Shown piece by piece: positions 39,062-47,525 of a DNA stretch of 64,000 nucleotides (positions within the stretch are counted from its first letter, which is position 1; each line of letters begins with the position of its first letter). The DNA lies in the NCBI RefSeq assembly GCF_009857475.1, contig NZ_WWCJ01000001.1, forward strand, positions 450,509 to 514,508, written 5' to 3'. Both the position numbers and the translations under genes were made by a program. The notes below the pieces were generated by a model. The model saw nothing but the letters and a program-made list of their open reading frames with translations, was not told the DNA's origin and made no database searches. The stretch is from Pseudoduganella guangdongensis. Lineage in GTDB: Bacteria; Pseudomonadota; Gammaproteobacteria; Burkholderiales; Burkholderiaceae_D.

Positions 39062-39382
39062 ATGAAAAAAATCTTCGCACTCCTCGCGCTGGCCGCCGTA
39101 GCGCAGGCTGCCGCAGCCGCGGACATCGTCGGCGACGCCAAGAACGCTAAAGGCAAGATCGAGATGTGCATCGGTTGCCACGCAATCCCAGGCTATAAAG
39201 CGACGTTCCCAGAAGTGTTCCAGGTGCCGAAGATCGGCGGCCAGTCTGCCAAGTACATTGAAAACGCGTTGAAGGGCTACCAGAAGGGCGAGCGTAAGCA
39301 CCCGTCCATGAAGGGTATCGCCGTCAGCCTGTCCGACCAGGACATCGCCGACATCGCCGCTTACTACTCCCAGCAGAAATGA
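39062..39382 (+). CDS. Periplasmic monoheme cytochrome c (class I)
   Basis: 106 residues with a signal peptide cut after about AAA (20). The heme motif CIGCH is at 36-40 and a possible axial Met lies in HPSMKG. The pattern KIGGQSAKYIENALKGYQKGER is common in small cytochromes that accept electrons from, or feed, terminal oxidases. The ATG at 39062 starts the signal peptide; a longer frame from 38957 is not supported. It is followed after 11 bases by a second cytochrome gene. Confidence 0.92.
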   Translation: MKKIFALLALAAVAQAAAAADIVGDAKNAKGKIEMCIGCHAIPGYKATFPEVFQVPKIGGQSAKYIENALKGYQKGERKHPSMKGIAVSLSDQDIADIAAYYSQQK

Positions 39383-39393
39383 GGCCTGGAACC

Positions 39394-39735
39394 ATGAAAA
39401 AACTGATTATCGCTTTGTTCTGCTCCGCCGTTTCGTTCAGCGCCACTGCCGGCGGCAATATCGCCAACGGCAAGGCTCTGGCTGAGAAATACAGCTGCGC
39501 CGCCTGCCACGGCAAGGACTACAACTCCCCGATCGACCCGAGCTACCCTAAGCTGGCCGGCCAGCACAAGGACTACCTGGAACACGCGCTGATCGCTTAC
39601 AAGCGCGGCGACGCGCCGAACGGCCGCTCCAACGCCATCATGGTGGGCCAGGTCAAGCCGCTGTCGAACAAGGACATCGCCGACATCTCGGCCTACCTCC
39701 ATTCCCTGCCAGGCAGCCTGGTACTGAAGCGCTAA
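39394..39735 (+). CDS. Periplasmic monoheme cytochrome c (class I), second copy
   Basis: 113 residues with a signal peptide cut after ATA (about 19). The heme site is CAACH (35-39), with the axial Met probably in NAIMVGQVKPLS. It shares the layout of the upstream cytochrome (PKLAGQHKDYLEHALIAYKRG versus the similar segment there), so the two look like an old tandem duplication that has diverged. A clear terminator follows. Confidence 0.92.
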   Translation: MKKLIIALFCSAVSFSATAGGNIANGKALAEKYSCAACHGKDYNSPIDPSYPKLAGQHKDYLEHALIAYKRGDAPNGRSNAIMVGQVKPLSNKDIADISAYLHSLPGSLVLKR

Positions 39736-39752
39736 TCCAGCGCCTCCCGCAT

Positions 39753-39781
39753 AAAGCCCGCCGCGTGCGGGCTTTTTTGTT
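39753..39781 (+). terminator. Rho-independent terminator after the cytochrome pair
   Basis: AAAGCCCGC (39753-39761) pairs with GCGGGCTTT (39767-39775) around CGCGT, followed by a T-run to 39778. Confidence 0.92.
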
Positions 39782-39811
39782 TTCAGCGCGGGGAACTTCT
39801 TGATCTATATC

Positions 39812-39830
39812 AATGCGAATGGTTCTCATT
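39812..39830. promoter_or_regulatory. Putative Fur box upstream of the heme-receptor operon
   Basis: AATGCGAATGGTTCTCATT matches 17 of 19 positions of the palindromic AATGAGAAT-N-ATTCTCATT form of the Fur site. It lies about 95 bases before the TonB receptor start, just after the terminator of the cytochrome genes, so it should repress the operon when iron is sufficient. Confidence 0.75.
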
Positions 39831-39924
39831 TGCAATTAACCTAGCGGCATTCCTTTCCCGTCATTGTCAGCCCCTCGGTTTTCCGAACAGCCAGCCGCGC
39901 ACGGTTCCACTTACCGGAGGCTCG

Positions 39925-42162
39925 ATGTTCCCGCTTAAACCACTTTCGGCAGCCCTGTTGCTTGCCCTCGGCACGCCGCATGCGCAGGCCGACCAGACCC
40001 TGTCCACCATCACTGTCACCGCGACCCGCACCGAAACGGCGGGCGAGAACGTGGCCGCCACCGTCAGCGTGGTGGAGCGCGCCGACATCGAGCGCCGCCA
40101 GCCGGCCGACGGCGCCGACCTGCTGCGCGACGAGCCGGATGTGGCGCTGGCGCGCGACCTGCGTCGTTTCGGCGCCACGCGCGTGAATATCCGCGGCATT
40201 GAGGACAACCGTGTGACGCAGATGGTGGACGGCGTACGCCTGCCTGATTTTTACAACGGCGGCGGCCCTACCAACTTCACCATGAATGCGCCGGGCGGCG
40301 TGTCGCCCGACTTCCTCAAACGCGTGGAAATCCTGCGCGGCGCGGCCTCCAGCCTGTACGGCTCGGACGCCATCGGCGGCGTGGTCGGTTACCTCACGCT
40401 GGACCCCGCCGACATGCTGGTGGCGGGCGAGAACACGGCGCTGCGCTACCGCGTGGGCCATATCGGCGCCAACGATGCACTGCGCCATAGCCTGCTGGGC
40501 GCCTGGCGCAGCGAGACCAGCGAGGCACTGTTCGGTTATTCGCGCGCGACCGCGCATGCCTTTGAAAACATGGGGTCAGTCGATACGCGCAACGCCAGCC
40601 GCAGCCTGCCCAATCCACAGGACGTGCGCGACCAGGGCCTGCTGCTGAAGTTCGGCCACCGCCCGGCCGCCGGTCACAAGCTGGCGCTGACTGTCGAAGG
40701 CCGCAAGCTCGATAGTGATGTCGAGATCCTGCGCCTGGCGGCGTCGCTGCCCAAGGTCAGCGCCATGTGGGGCGATGACCACAGCAAGCGCCTGCGCGCC
40801 ACGGCGGAATGGCAGCATATGCCGAAAGGCGCATGGTACGACCGCCTGACAGCGCGCCTGTACCGCCAGGATGCCGACACTCGCAACAACAACCACCAGA
40901 AGCGCGACGCGACCAGCGCCACCTGTGCCGCTTCCGGCCCGGTGGGCGTCAACAACTGCCTGATCGCGCAGGAGTTCCTGTTCTCGCAAACGGCCACCGG
41001 CGGCAGCCTGCAGTTCGACAGCGCGTTGAAGCTGGCGGGGCAGGAGCATTTCCTGACCTACGGCCTGGACACTTCGCGCGTCAAGACGGAAGAGAGGCGC
41101 GACGCCACCGTGCGCAACCTGAGCACCGGCACGGTGGGCAAGAATCTGGCGGGGGATGTCTTCCCGCTGCGCGATTTCGCCATCGGCAATACCGACACCG
41201 TCGCCTTCTTCGCGCAGGACGAGATCAGCGGCCTGGCCGGCGGCGCCCTGACCCTGACGCCGAACCTGCGCTATGACTGGCGCCGCCTGTCGCCGAAGGT
41301 CGATGCGCTGGCCCAGGCCGTGCTGGACGGGATTGGCCGCAAGGTGGTGCGCCAGAGCGATGGCGCGCTGTCGCCCAAACTGGCGGCCATGTGGGCCTTC
41401 AGTCCGAACCTGTCAGGTTACGCCCAGCTGGCGCGCGGCTTCCGCGCCCCGAACTACGAGGAGGTGAACGGCGCCTTCCGCAACAACTCGCAGATGTACG
41501 GCATCGTACCCAATCCGGACCTGAAGCCGGAATCGAGCACCGGCCTGGAACTGGGCCTGAAACTGCGCAGCGATACAGTACGCAGCCAGTTCGCCGTGTA
41601 CGACAACCGCTACCGCGACTTCATCGCCAGCGTGCAGCTGAATTGCCCGAGCGATCCGCGCTGCGTGCCGCTGCCGATTCGCATGACCAGCATGTTCCAG
41701 AACCTGTCGCGCGTGCGCATTTACGGCGCCGAGGCGCGCGCCGTGTGGGATATGGCGCCGGGTTGGAAGCTGGACGGCGCCGTGGCCATGGCGCGCGGTG
41801 AGAACCGGGCCAACGGGGCGCCGATCAACACGGTGGAGCCGCAGCGCCTGAGCGCCGGCCTGCTGCGCGATGCCGGCGAGTGGGGCGCCGAGCTGCGCTT
41901 GCGCGCCGCCAAGGCGGTGACCCGCACCGACGATCGGGACGGGGCCTGGTTCCGTCCCGCCGGCTATGGCGTGAGCGACCTGTCGCTATGGTGGCGTCCA
42001 GCGAAGGGCGCGCAGCTTAACCTGTCGGTCAACAACCTGTTCGACAAGAAGTACTGGCTGTGGAGCGATATCCGCCAGGCCGATGCGCGCATGCCGACCG
42101 GTGTCGACTTCTACACGCAGCCGGGCCGCAAGTTGTCGGCCAGCCTGGCATACCAGTTCTAA
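39925..42162 (+). CDS. TonB-dependent receptor of the heme/hemoprotein (hemoglobin/transferrin/lactoferrin) family
   Basis: 745 residues. Signal peptide about 1-22 (cut after AQA), a TonB box in STITVTATR, a plug domain (about 45-160) with VNIRGIEDNRVTQMVDGVRLPDF-type strands and LRGAASSLYGSDAIGGVV, then a 22-strand barrel ending in YQF. The plug and barrel style fit the TonB-dependent hemoglobin/transferrin/lactoferrin receptor class. It should bring heme or a related chelate through the outer membrane. GGAGG precedes the ATG and a Fur box stands upstream. The next gene, a CobN-like chelatase, starts nine bases after its stop, so the two should be co-expressed. Confidence 0.93.
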   Translation: MFPLKPLSAALLLALGTPHAQADQTLSTITVTATRTETAGENVAATVSVVERADIERRQPADGADLLRDEPDVALARDLRRFGATRVNIRGIEDNRVTQMVDGVRLPDFYNGGGPTNFTMNAPGGVSPDFLKRVEILRGAASSLYGSDAIGGVVGYLTLDPADMLVAGENTALRYRVGHIGANDALRHSLLGAWRSETSEALFGYSRATAHAFENMGSVDTRNASRSLPNPQDVRDQGLLLKFGHRPAAGHKLALTVEGRKLDSDVEILRLAASLPKVSAMWGDDHSKRLRATAEWQHMPKGAWYDRLTARLYRQDADTRNNNHQKRDATSATCAASGPVGVNNCLIAQEFLFSQTATGGSLQFDSALKLAGQEHFLTYGLDTSRVKTEERRDATVRNLSTGTVGKNLAGDVFPLRDFAIGNTDTVAFFAQDEISGLAGGALTLTPNLRYDWRRLSPKVDALAQAVLDGIGRKVVRQSDGALSPKLAAMWAFSPNLSGYAQLARGFRAPNYEEVNGAFRNNSQMYGIVPNPDLKPESSTGLELGLKLRSDTVRSQFAVYDNRYRDFIASVQLNCPSDPRCVPLPIRMTSMFQNLSRVRIYGAEARAVWDMAPGWKLDGAVAMARGENRANGAPINTVEPQRLSAGLLRDAGEWGAELRLRAAKAVTRTDDRDGAWFRPAGYGVSDLSLWWRPAKGAQLNLSVNNLFDKKYWLWSDIRQADARMPTGVDFYTQPGRKLSASLAYQF

Positions 42163-42171
42163 GGCCGATCC

Positions 42172-45100
42172 ATGCAAAGCCTGATTTCGCGCTGCCTGCT
42201 GGCATGCGCGCTGCTGCTGGCGGGCGCCTTGGCGCCCGTTCATGCCGCCAAACTGCTGTTCGTCACCAGCGGCCCCACGCCGACCGGCAAGTTCCAGCTG
42301 CTGGCGCAGCTGGGCAAGCCGGCCGGCGCGAGTGTCGAGGTGCGCTACCTGGAGCAGTTGCCGCCGCAGCCCGGCGCGTCGCTGTTCCAAGGCTACGACG
42401 CGGTGCTGTTCGACCTGCCGCGCGACCATATGCGCGAATTCGGCAAGGCGCGCCTGGCGGCTGCCTTGCCGGGCTTGCGCCAGCCTGCGCTCTGGCTGCA
42501 TGAGCAACGGCCAGAGTGGCAGGGCATGCCTGAGCCGCTGGCGCGCCGCCTTCTCAGTTACTACGTTAACGGCTCCAGCGCCAACTACAGCGGCTTCCTG
42601 CGCACGCTGGTGGCGCACTTGAGCGGCCGCAGTACGGAGGGCATCGCACCGCCTGTCGTGTTCCCCAAGGCGGCGCTGTACCACCCGCAGGCGCCGGGCA
42701 AGATTTTCGCATCGGCGACCGACTACCTGCGCTGGAAGGGCGTGCAACTGGAACGCAAGCCGGTGGTGATCGGCATCGCCCTGCACCAGTCGTATATCGC
42801 GGCCGAGCAGACAGCCTTCATCGACGACCTGATCGCGCGCATCGAGGCGACGGGCGCGCTGGCGCTGCCGTTCTACGGGCCGGCCATGGCGCCCATGGCG
42901 CCGGTCATGAGCGTGGCGGGCAAGCCGCTGCCGGACGTCATCATCAACACCCAGATCATGCTCAATCCGGAAGGGCGCAAGCAGGAGTTCGAGGCGCTCG
43001 GCATTCCGGTGGTGCAGGCCACGCCTTACCGCAAGGGCGATGCGGCTGCCTGGGCAGCCGACCCGCAGGGCGTGCAGCTGGTGGATGTGCCGTTCTACCT
43101 GGCGCAGGGCGAGTATGCCGGCATCGTGGACGCCATGGTGACCGGCGCCGCGCGCGCCAGCGACGACCAGATCGTGCCGATCGCCGCACAGGCGCAGGCC
43201 ATTGTGGAGAAGGCGCGCAAGCTGGTGCAGTTGCAGCGCCTGTCGAATCGCGACAAGCGCCTGGCAGTCTTCTTCTGGAATTACCCGCCGGGTGAGAAGA
43301 ACCTGTCGGCTTCCTACCTGAACCTGCCGCGCAGCCTGGCCGGCACGCTGGCCGCGCTGCATGCCGCCGGCTACAGCACCCAGCCGCAGGATGAGGAAGT
43401 GCTGACCGCCACCTTGCAGCGCCTGCTGGCGCCGTTCTACCGCGACAATACGCTGGACGATTTGCTGCGCGACGGCCTGGCCGAAAAACTGCCGCTGCCT
43501 GCCTACCGCGCCTGGCTGGCGACCCTGCCGCAGGCGGTGCAGCAAACCCTGCACGCGCGCTGGGGCGACCCCGAGCGCTCGGCCATGCTGCTGCGGCGCG
43601 ATGGCGAGGCATTCTTTGTGATCCCACGCGCCAAATTCGGCAACCTGGCCATCCTGCCGCAGCCGCCGCGCGGCGAGAAATGGGAGGGCAAGGAGAAGGC
43701 CCTGTACCACAGCCCGAAAGCCGATCCTTCCCACTTCTACCTGGCGGCCTACCTGTGGGCGCGCCAGGGCATGCAGGCCGACGCCCTGGTTCACTACGGC
43801 ACCCACGGCTCGCAGGAGTGGTTGCCGGGTAAGGAGCGCGGCCTGTCGGTCTACGACTACCCCTTGCTGGCGGTGGGCGACGTGCCGGTGGTCTACCCCT
43901 ACATCGTGGACAATATCGGCGAAGCGCTGCAGGCCAAGCGCCGTGGACGCGCCGTCACCATCACGCACCAGACGCCGCCCTTCGCGCCGGCCGGCCTGCA
44001 CGAAGCCCTGTCGCGCCTGCACGACCTGCTGCACGCCTGGATCGCGCAGGACAGCGGTGCCGTCAAGGACAAGCTGGCGGCCGACCTGCTGCAAGCCGCG
44101 CGTGCGCAGCACATCGACAAGGACATGGCCTGGGATGCGCAGCGCATCGCCGCCGACTTCCCCGGCTTTGTGGAGGCGCTGCACAGCCAGTTGCACGAGC
44201 TGGCGCAAACAGCGCAGCCGCTCGGCCTGCACACTTTCGGTAAGGCGCCGCAGGAACAGCATCGCCTCGGCACCGTGCTGCTGATGCTGGGCCGCGAGTA
44301 CTGGCAACTGGCCGGCGCGCCGGGCGACGAGCCGGACGAAGTCTTTGTCGAGGACTATAGCAAGCTGGCCGAATCGGCACCATATCGCCTGTTGCGGCGT
44401 CACACCGTCGAAGGCGAGCCGCTGCCAGCCAGCACGCGGGGCAATGCGCGCCTGGCGGAGCTGCTGCAGCGCGGCCAAGCCTATTATGCGGCGCTGAGTG
44501 CAGGCGGCGAAATGGCGGGCATGCTGGCGGCGCTGGATGGCCGCCATATCGCCACCTCCTACGGCGGCGACCCGATCAAGAATCCGGACGCGCTGCCGAC
44601 TGGCCGCAACCTGTACGGTTTCGACCCGTCGCGCGTGCCGACGCAGCAAGCCTGGAGCGCCGCCAAAGACGCGCTGGATGCGCTGCTGGCCGCGCACCGC
44701 AAGGCCAAAGGGCAGCCACCGAAGAAGCTCGCCTTCTCGCTCTGGTCGGTGGAAACCATGCGCCACCAGGGCATCCTGGAAGCGCAGGCCCTGTGGGCGC
44801 TGGGCGTGGAGCCGGTGTGGGATGCCGGCGGCCGCGTGACCGACGTGAAGCTGATCCCACGTGACAAGCTTGGACGGCCACGGGTCGACGTGGTGCTGTC
44901 GGCCACCGGCCTGTATCGCGACCACTTCCCGAACGCCATGCGGCAGTTGGCGAAAGCCGTGCGCCTGGCGGCCGAGGCGAATGAAGACGACAACCCTGTC
45001 AGCGCCAACACGCGCGCCATGGCGGCAGCGCTGGCCAAGGCCGGCGTGCCGCAGGCAGAACGCCAGAACGCGGCGTTGACCCGCATCTTCTCGTCCGAGT

Positions 45101-46173
45101 CTGGCCACTACGGCAGCGGCCTGGATGACGCCACCCTGGCCAGCGATACCTGGAAAGGCAAGGAGGAGGGCGATCGCAAGCTGGCCGACCTGTACCTGGC
45201 GCGCATGCAGTTCGCCTACGGCCCGGACGAAACACGCTGGGGCCAATCGGGCGGCAACGTGAACCTGTACGCGGAAGCGCTGCGCGGCACCGAGGGCGCG
45301 GTGCTGTCGCGTACCTCCAACCTGTACGGCATGCTGACCACCGACGATCCGTTCCAGTACCTGGGTGGACTGTCGCTAGCGGTGCGGCGCCTGGATGGCA
45401 AGGCGCCCGAGCTGTACATTTCCAACCTGCGCGACAACAGCCAGTCCGGCGGCCGGGTGGAAACGGCGGCCGGTTTCCTGGCCAAGGAACTGGCGACGCG
45501 CAACTTCCATCCCGGCTATATCAAGGGCCTGATGGCGGAGGGCTATTCCGGCACCTTGCAGGTGCTCGACGCCGTCAACAACTTCTGGGGCTGGCAGGCG
45601 GTGGCGCGCGAGACCGTACGCGACGACCAGTGGCAGGAGTTTGTCGACGTCTATGTGCGCGACAAGCACAAGCTCGGCATGCGCGACTGGTTCGAGCGCG
45701 ATAATCCGCACGCCATGGCGCAGACCATCGAGCGCATGCTGGAAGCCGCGCGCAAGGGCTATTGGCAGGCCGATGCCGATACCGTGCAGGAGCTGAAGGA
45801 GCGCTGGCGCGAACTGTCGGCGCGCCACGACGTGCGTACCGACAACCTCCAGTTCCAGGCTTTCGTCGCACCCGGTTTCGGCACGCAAGGCGCAGCCCCG
45901 CCGCCCGGCGCGCAAAGCGCAACGCCGCCGCCATCGCCATCGCCAGCGCCGCGCGCCGCAGCCACGCCCGCAAAGCCCGCCGCGCCGCCGGAGCCGCCCG
46001 CCGCACCACCTGCACCACCAGCACCGCCACCCGTGCGTGGCCTGCAGCTGACCAAAGTCGAAGCGCCGCAGCCATCACCTGCCCCGCAGCTCGCCGTGGC
46101 GCTGCTCGTCATGTTGGCCGCCTTACTGGCCGGCGCTGTGCGCCAGGCCAGCACCTTCCCGCAACCCCGTTGA
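42172..46173 (+). CDS. Exported, membrane-anchored CobN-like chelatase (HmuS-like)
   Basis: 1333 residues. It is a full-length CobN/BchH-type large chelatase subunit: VHYGTHGSQEWLPGKERGLS and YPYIVDNIGEALQAKRRG, then GLYRDHFPNAMRQLAKAV and VFSSESGHYGSGL-type segments are family hallmarks. Unlike the cytoplasmic enzyme of B12 synthesis it has a clear signal peptide (1-25, cut after VHA), a proline-rich linker (about 1240-1300) and one C-terminal membrane helix (about 1303-1322). The bulk should therefore lie in the periplasm. No CobS, CobT or other B12 genes are near; the neighbours are a heme-type receptor and a proton-channel pair. The closest described arrangement is HmuS of Bacteroidetes, a heme dechelatase. 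Removal of iron from imported heme is the best inference; cobalt insertion is the alternative. Confidence 0.88.
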   Translation: MQSLISRCLLACALLLAGALAPVHAAKLLFVTSGPTPTGKFQLLAQLGKPAGASVEVRYLEQLPPQPGASLFQGYDAVLFDLPRDHMREFGKARLAAALPGLRQPALWLHEQRPEWQGMPEPLARRLLSYYVNGSSANYSGFLRTLVAHLSGRSTEGIAPPVVFPKAALYHPQAPGKIFASATDYLRWKGVQLERKPVVIGIALHQSYIAAEQTAFIDDLIARIEATGALALPFYGPAMAPMAPVMSVAGKPLPDVIINTQIMLNPEGRKQEFEALGIPVVQATPYRKGDAAAWAADPQGVQLVDVPFYLAQGEYAGIVDAMVTGAARASDDQIVPIAAQAQAIVEKARKLVQLQRLSNRDKRLAVFFWNYPPGEKNLSASYLNLPRSLAGTLAALHAAGYSTQPQDEEVLTATLQRLLAPFYRDNTLDDLLRDGLAEKLPLPAYRAWLATLPQAVQQTLHARWGDPERSAMLLRRDGEAFFVIPRAKFGNLAILPQPPRGEKWEGKEKALYHSPKADPSHFYLAAYLWARQGMQADALVHYGTHGSQEWLPGKERGLSVYDYPLLAVGDVPVVYPYIVDNIGEALQAKRRGRAVTITHQTPPFAPAGLHEALSRLHDLLHAWIAQDSGAVKDKLAADLLQAARAQHIDKDMAWDAQRIAADFPGFVEALHSQLHELAQTAQPLGLHTFGKAPQEQHRLGTVLLMLGREYWQLAGAPGDEPDEVFVEDYSKLAESAPYRLLRRHTVEGEPLPASTRGNARLAELLQRGQAYYAALSAGGEMAGMLAALDGRHIATSYGGDPIKNPDALPTGRNLYGFDPSRVPTQQAWSAAKDALDALLAAHRKAKGQPPKKLAFSLWSVETMRHQGILEAQALWALGVEPVWDAGGRVTDVKLIPRDKLGRPRVDVVLSATGLYRDHFPNAMRQLAKAVRLAAEANEDDNPVSANTRAMAAALAKAGVPQAERQNAALTRIFSSESGHYGSGLDDATLASDTWKGKEEGDRKLADLYLARMQFAYGPDETRWGQSGGNVNLYAEALRGTEGAVLSRTSNLYGMLTTDDPFQYLGGLSLAVRRLDGKAPELYISNLRDNSQSGGRVETAAGFLAKELATRNFHPGYIKGLMAEGYSGTLQVLDAVNNFWGWQAVARETVRDDQWQEFVDVYVRDKHKLGMRDWFERDNPHAMAQTIERMLEAARKGYWQADADTVQELKERWRELSARHDVRTDNLQFQAFVAPGFGTQGAAPPPGAQSATPPPSPSPAPRAAATPAKPAAPPEPPAAPPAPPAPPPVRGLQLTKVEAPQPSPAPQLAVALLVMLAALLAGAVRQASTFPQPR

Positions 46174-46183
46174 AAGTCACACC

Positions 46184-46669
46184 ATGCAAACTTTGATTGA
46201 AACCCTGATGTACCAGCTCGGCCAGGTCTTCCTGCTGCCCACGCTGGCCCTGATCGCCATCCTGTTCCTGTACAGCTTTTACAGCCTGGGCAGCTTTGCC
46301 GTGCAAGGCTGGCAGCGCCGCCGTGGCCAGGGCCGCTCGCTGCTTGCCTGGTGGCAAGCCAACAGGCAAGCCAGCGACGATGAACTCGACGTGCGCGCCC
46401 ACAAGGAGCTGGAGGCGGCCCGCATCGCCACCCGCGTCGCGCCCATGCTTGGCCTGGTGGCGACCATGATTCCGATGGGCCCCGCCATGAAGTCCCTCTC
46501 CGACGGCAACCTGGGCGCCGTGTCGCAAAACCTGATGGTCGCTTTCTCCGCCGTGATCCTGGCGCTGATCGCGGCCTCCATCACCTTCCTGGTGGTGAAC
46601 GTGCGGCGCCGCTGGCTGGCGGAAGAAATCCTTGAGATCAGCACCCAGCGCCAGGAGGCTACCCAATGA
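46184..46669 (+). CDS. MotA/TolQ/ExbB proton channel family protein
   Basis: 161 residues, three membrane helices (about 15-38, 87-107, 116-137). The segment RVAPMLGLVATMIPMGPAM, then LMVAFSAVILALIAASITFLV, is the TolQ/ExbB channel core. Such proteins form pentamers that use proton flow to move a partner. The gene starts ten bases after the CobN-like gene and overlaps the DUF2149 gene by four bases (ATGA), so the three form one translational unit. It is shorter than standard ExbB. Confidence 0.92.
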   Translation: MQTLIETLMYQLGQVFLLPTLALIAILFLYSFYSLGSFAVQGWQRRRGQGRSLLAWWQANRQASDDELDVRAHKELEAARIATRVAPMLGLVATMIPMGPAMKSLSDGNLGAVSQNLMVAFSAVILALIAASITFLVVNVRRRWLAEEILEISTQRQEATQ

Positions 46670-46977
46670 AGCTGCTGCACGAACCGGAAACCGAAGATCC
46701 GATCCTGTCGGTGGTCAACTTGATCGACGTCTTCCTCGTCATCATCGCGGCGCTGCTGATCGTGGTGGCCAAGAACCCGCTATTGAATGCCTTCGGCAAG
46801 CAGGACGTGACCGTGATTACTGACGCCGGCAAGCCCGGCATGGAAGTCGTGGTGAAGAAGGGCGAGAAGATCGAGCACTATAAGAGCACCGGCAAGATCG
46901 GCCAGGGCGAGGGCGACAAGGCCGGCACGGCGTACCGCATGAAAGACGGCTCCATCGTCTATGTGCCGGAAAACTGA
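46666..46977 (+). CDS. DUF2149 protein, ExbD-like
   Basis: 103 residues. A short polar N-terminus with DPILSVVNLIDVFLVIIAAL is followed by one membrane helix and a periplasmic tail of about 60 residues. The Asp21 at the start of the helix lies where ExbD and TolR carry their essential proton-binding Asp (P-L-V-D-V in those proteins). With the TolQ/ExbB homologue encoded just upstream it would make a complete two-part proton motor. DUF2149 genes of this type accompany CobN-like chelatases in several phyla by my recollection. Confidence 0.85.
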   Translation: MKLLHEPETEDPILSVVNLIDVFLVIIAALLIVVAKNPLLNAFGKQDVTVITDAGKPGMEVVVKKGEKIEHYKSTGKIGQGEGDKAGTAYRMKDGSIVYVPEN

Positions 46978-47057
46978 CGCCGCGCAACCGGCTTAAGCTT
47001 GCCGTAACCCAGTCTCCCCCGGCGGTGCTAACCTAGCCCGACCTTATGGGGGAGACA

Positions 47058-47525
47058 ATGATTTATAAACTACATATCAATGGCGCCGCCCGCTCGGCGG
47101 ACGTCGAGGGCGACACGCCCTTGCTGTGGGTCCTGCGCGACACCCTGGGCCTGACCGGCACCAAATACGGCTGCGGCGCCGGCGCGTGCGGCGCCTGCAC
47201 CGTGCATATTGACGGCCAGGTGGTGCGCAGCTGCGTCATGCCGGTCAGCGCGGTGGGCCAGGGCAAGGTGCGTACCATCGAGTCCTTGTCGCCCGACCGC
47301 TCGCATGCCTTGCAAAAGGCCTGGATCGCGGAGCAGGTGCCGCAATGCGGCTACTGCCAGTCCGGCATGCTGATGGCGGCGGCGGCGCTGCTCAAGTCTC
47401 ACCCCAAACCGAGCGACGCCCAGATCGACGCCGCCATGACCAACTTGTGTCGCTGCGGAACCTACCCGCGCGTGCGGCGCGCCATCCGCCGCGCGGCGGG
47501 CATGAAGCTGGAGGACGCAGCATGA
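47058..47525 (+). CDS. Two [2Fe-2S] small subunit of a molybdenum hydroxylase (isoquinoline 1-oxidoreductase alpha type)
   Basis: 155 residues. The plant-type cluster site CGAGACGAC with its preceding Cys, and the second cluster site QCGYCQSGM plus CRCGTYPR, are intact. It carries electrons from the molybdenum centre of the large subunit to an acceptor. GGGGGAG sits five bases before the ATG at 47058, so an ATG at 47046 that lies in that site was not used. Its stop overlaps the large-subunit start (ATGA). No separate FAD subunit is encoded here, as in the isoquinoline type. Confidence 0.93.
   Translation: MIYKLHINGAARSADVEGDTPLLWVLRDTLGLTGTKYGCGAGACGACTVHIDGQVVRSCVMPVSAVGQGKVRTIESLSPDRSHALQKAWIAEQVPQCGYCQSGMLMAAAALLKSHPKPSDAQIDAAMTNLCRCGTYPRVRRAIRRAAGMKLEDAA

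Noticed and set aside
41986..45246. A 1086-codon open frame on the minus strand opposite the CobN-like gene
   Set aside because: Same reason: no domain, biased composition, and a certain gene on the other strand.
42172..46173. Cytoplasmic cobaltochelatase of B12 synthesis
   Set aside because: The signal peptide, C-terminal membrane helix, absence of cobS/cobT and other cob genes, and the heme-type receptor argue against it, though it is not excluded.
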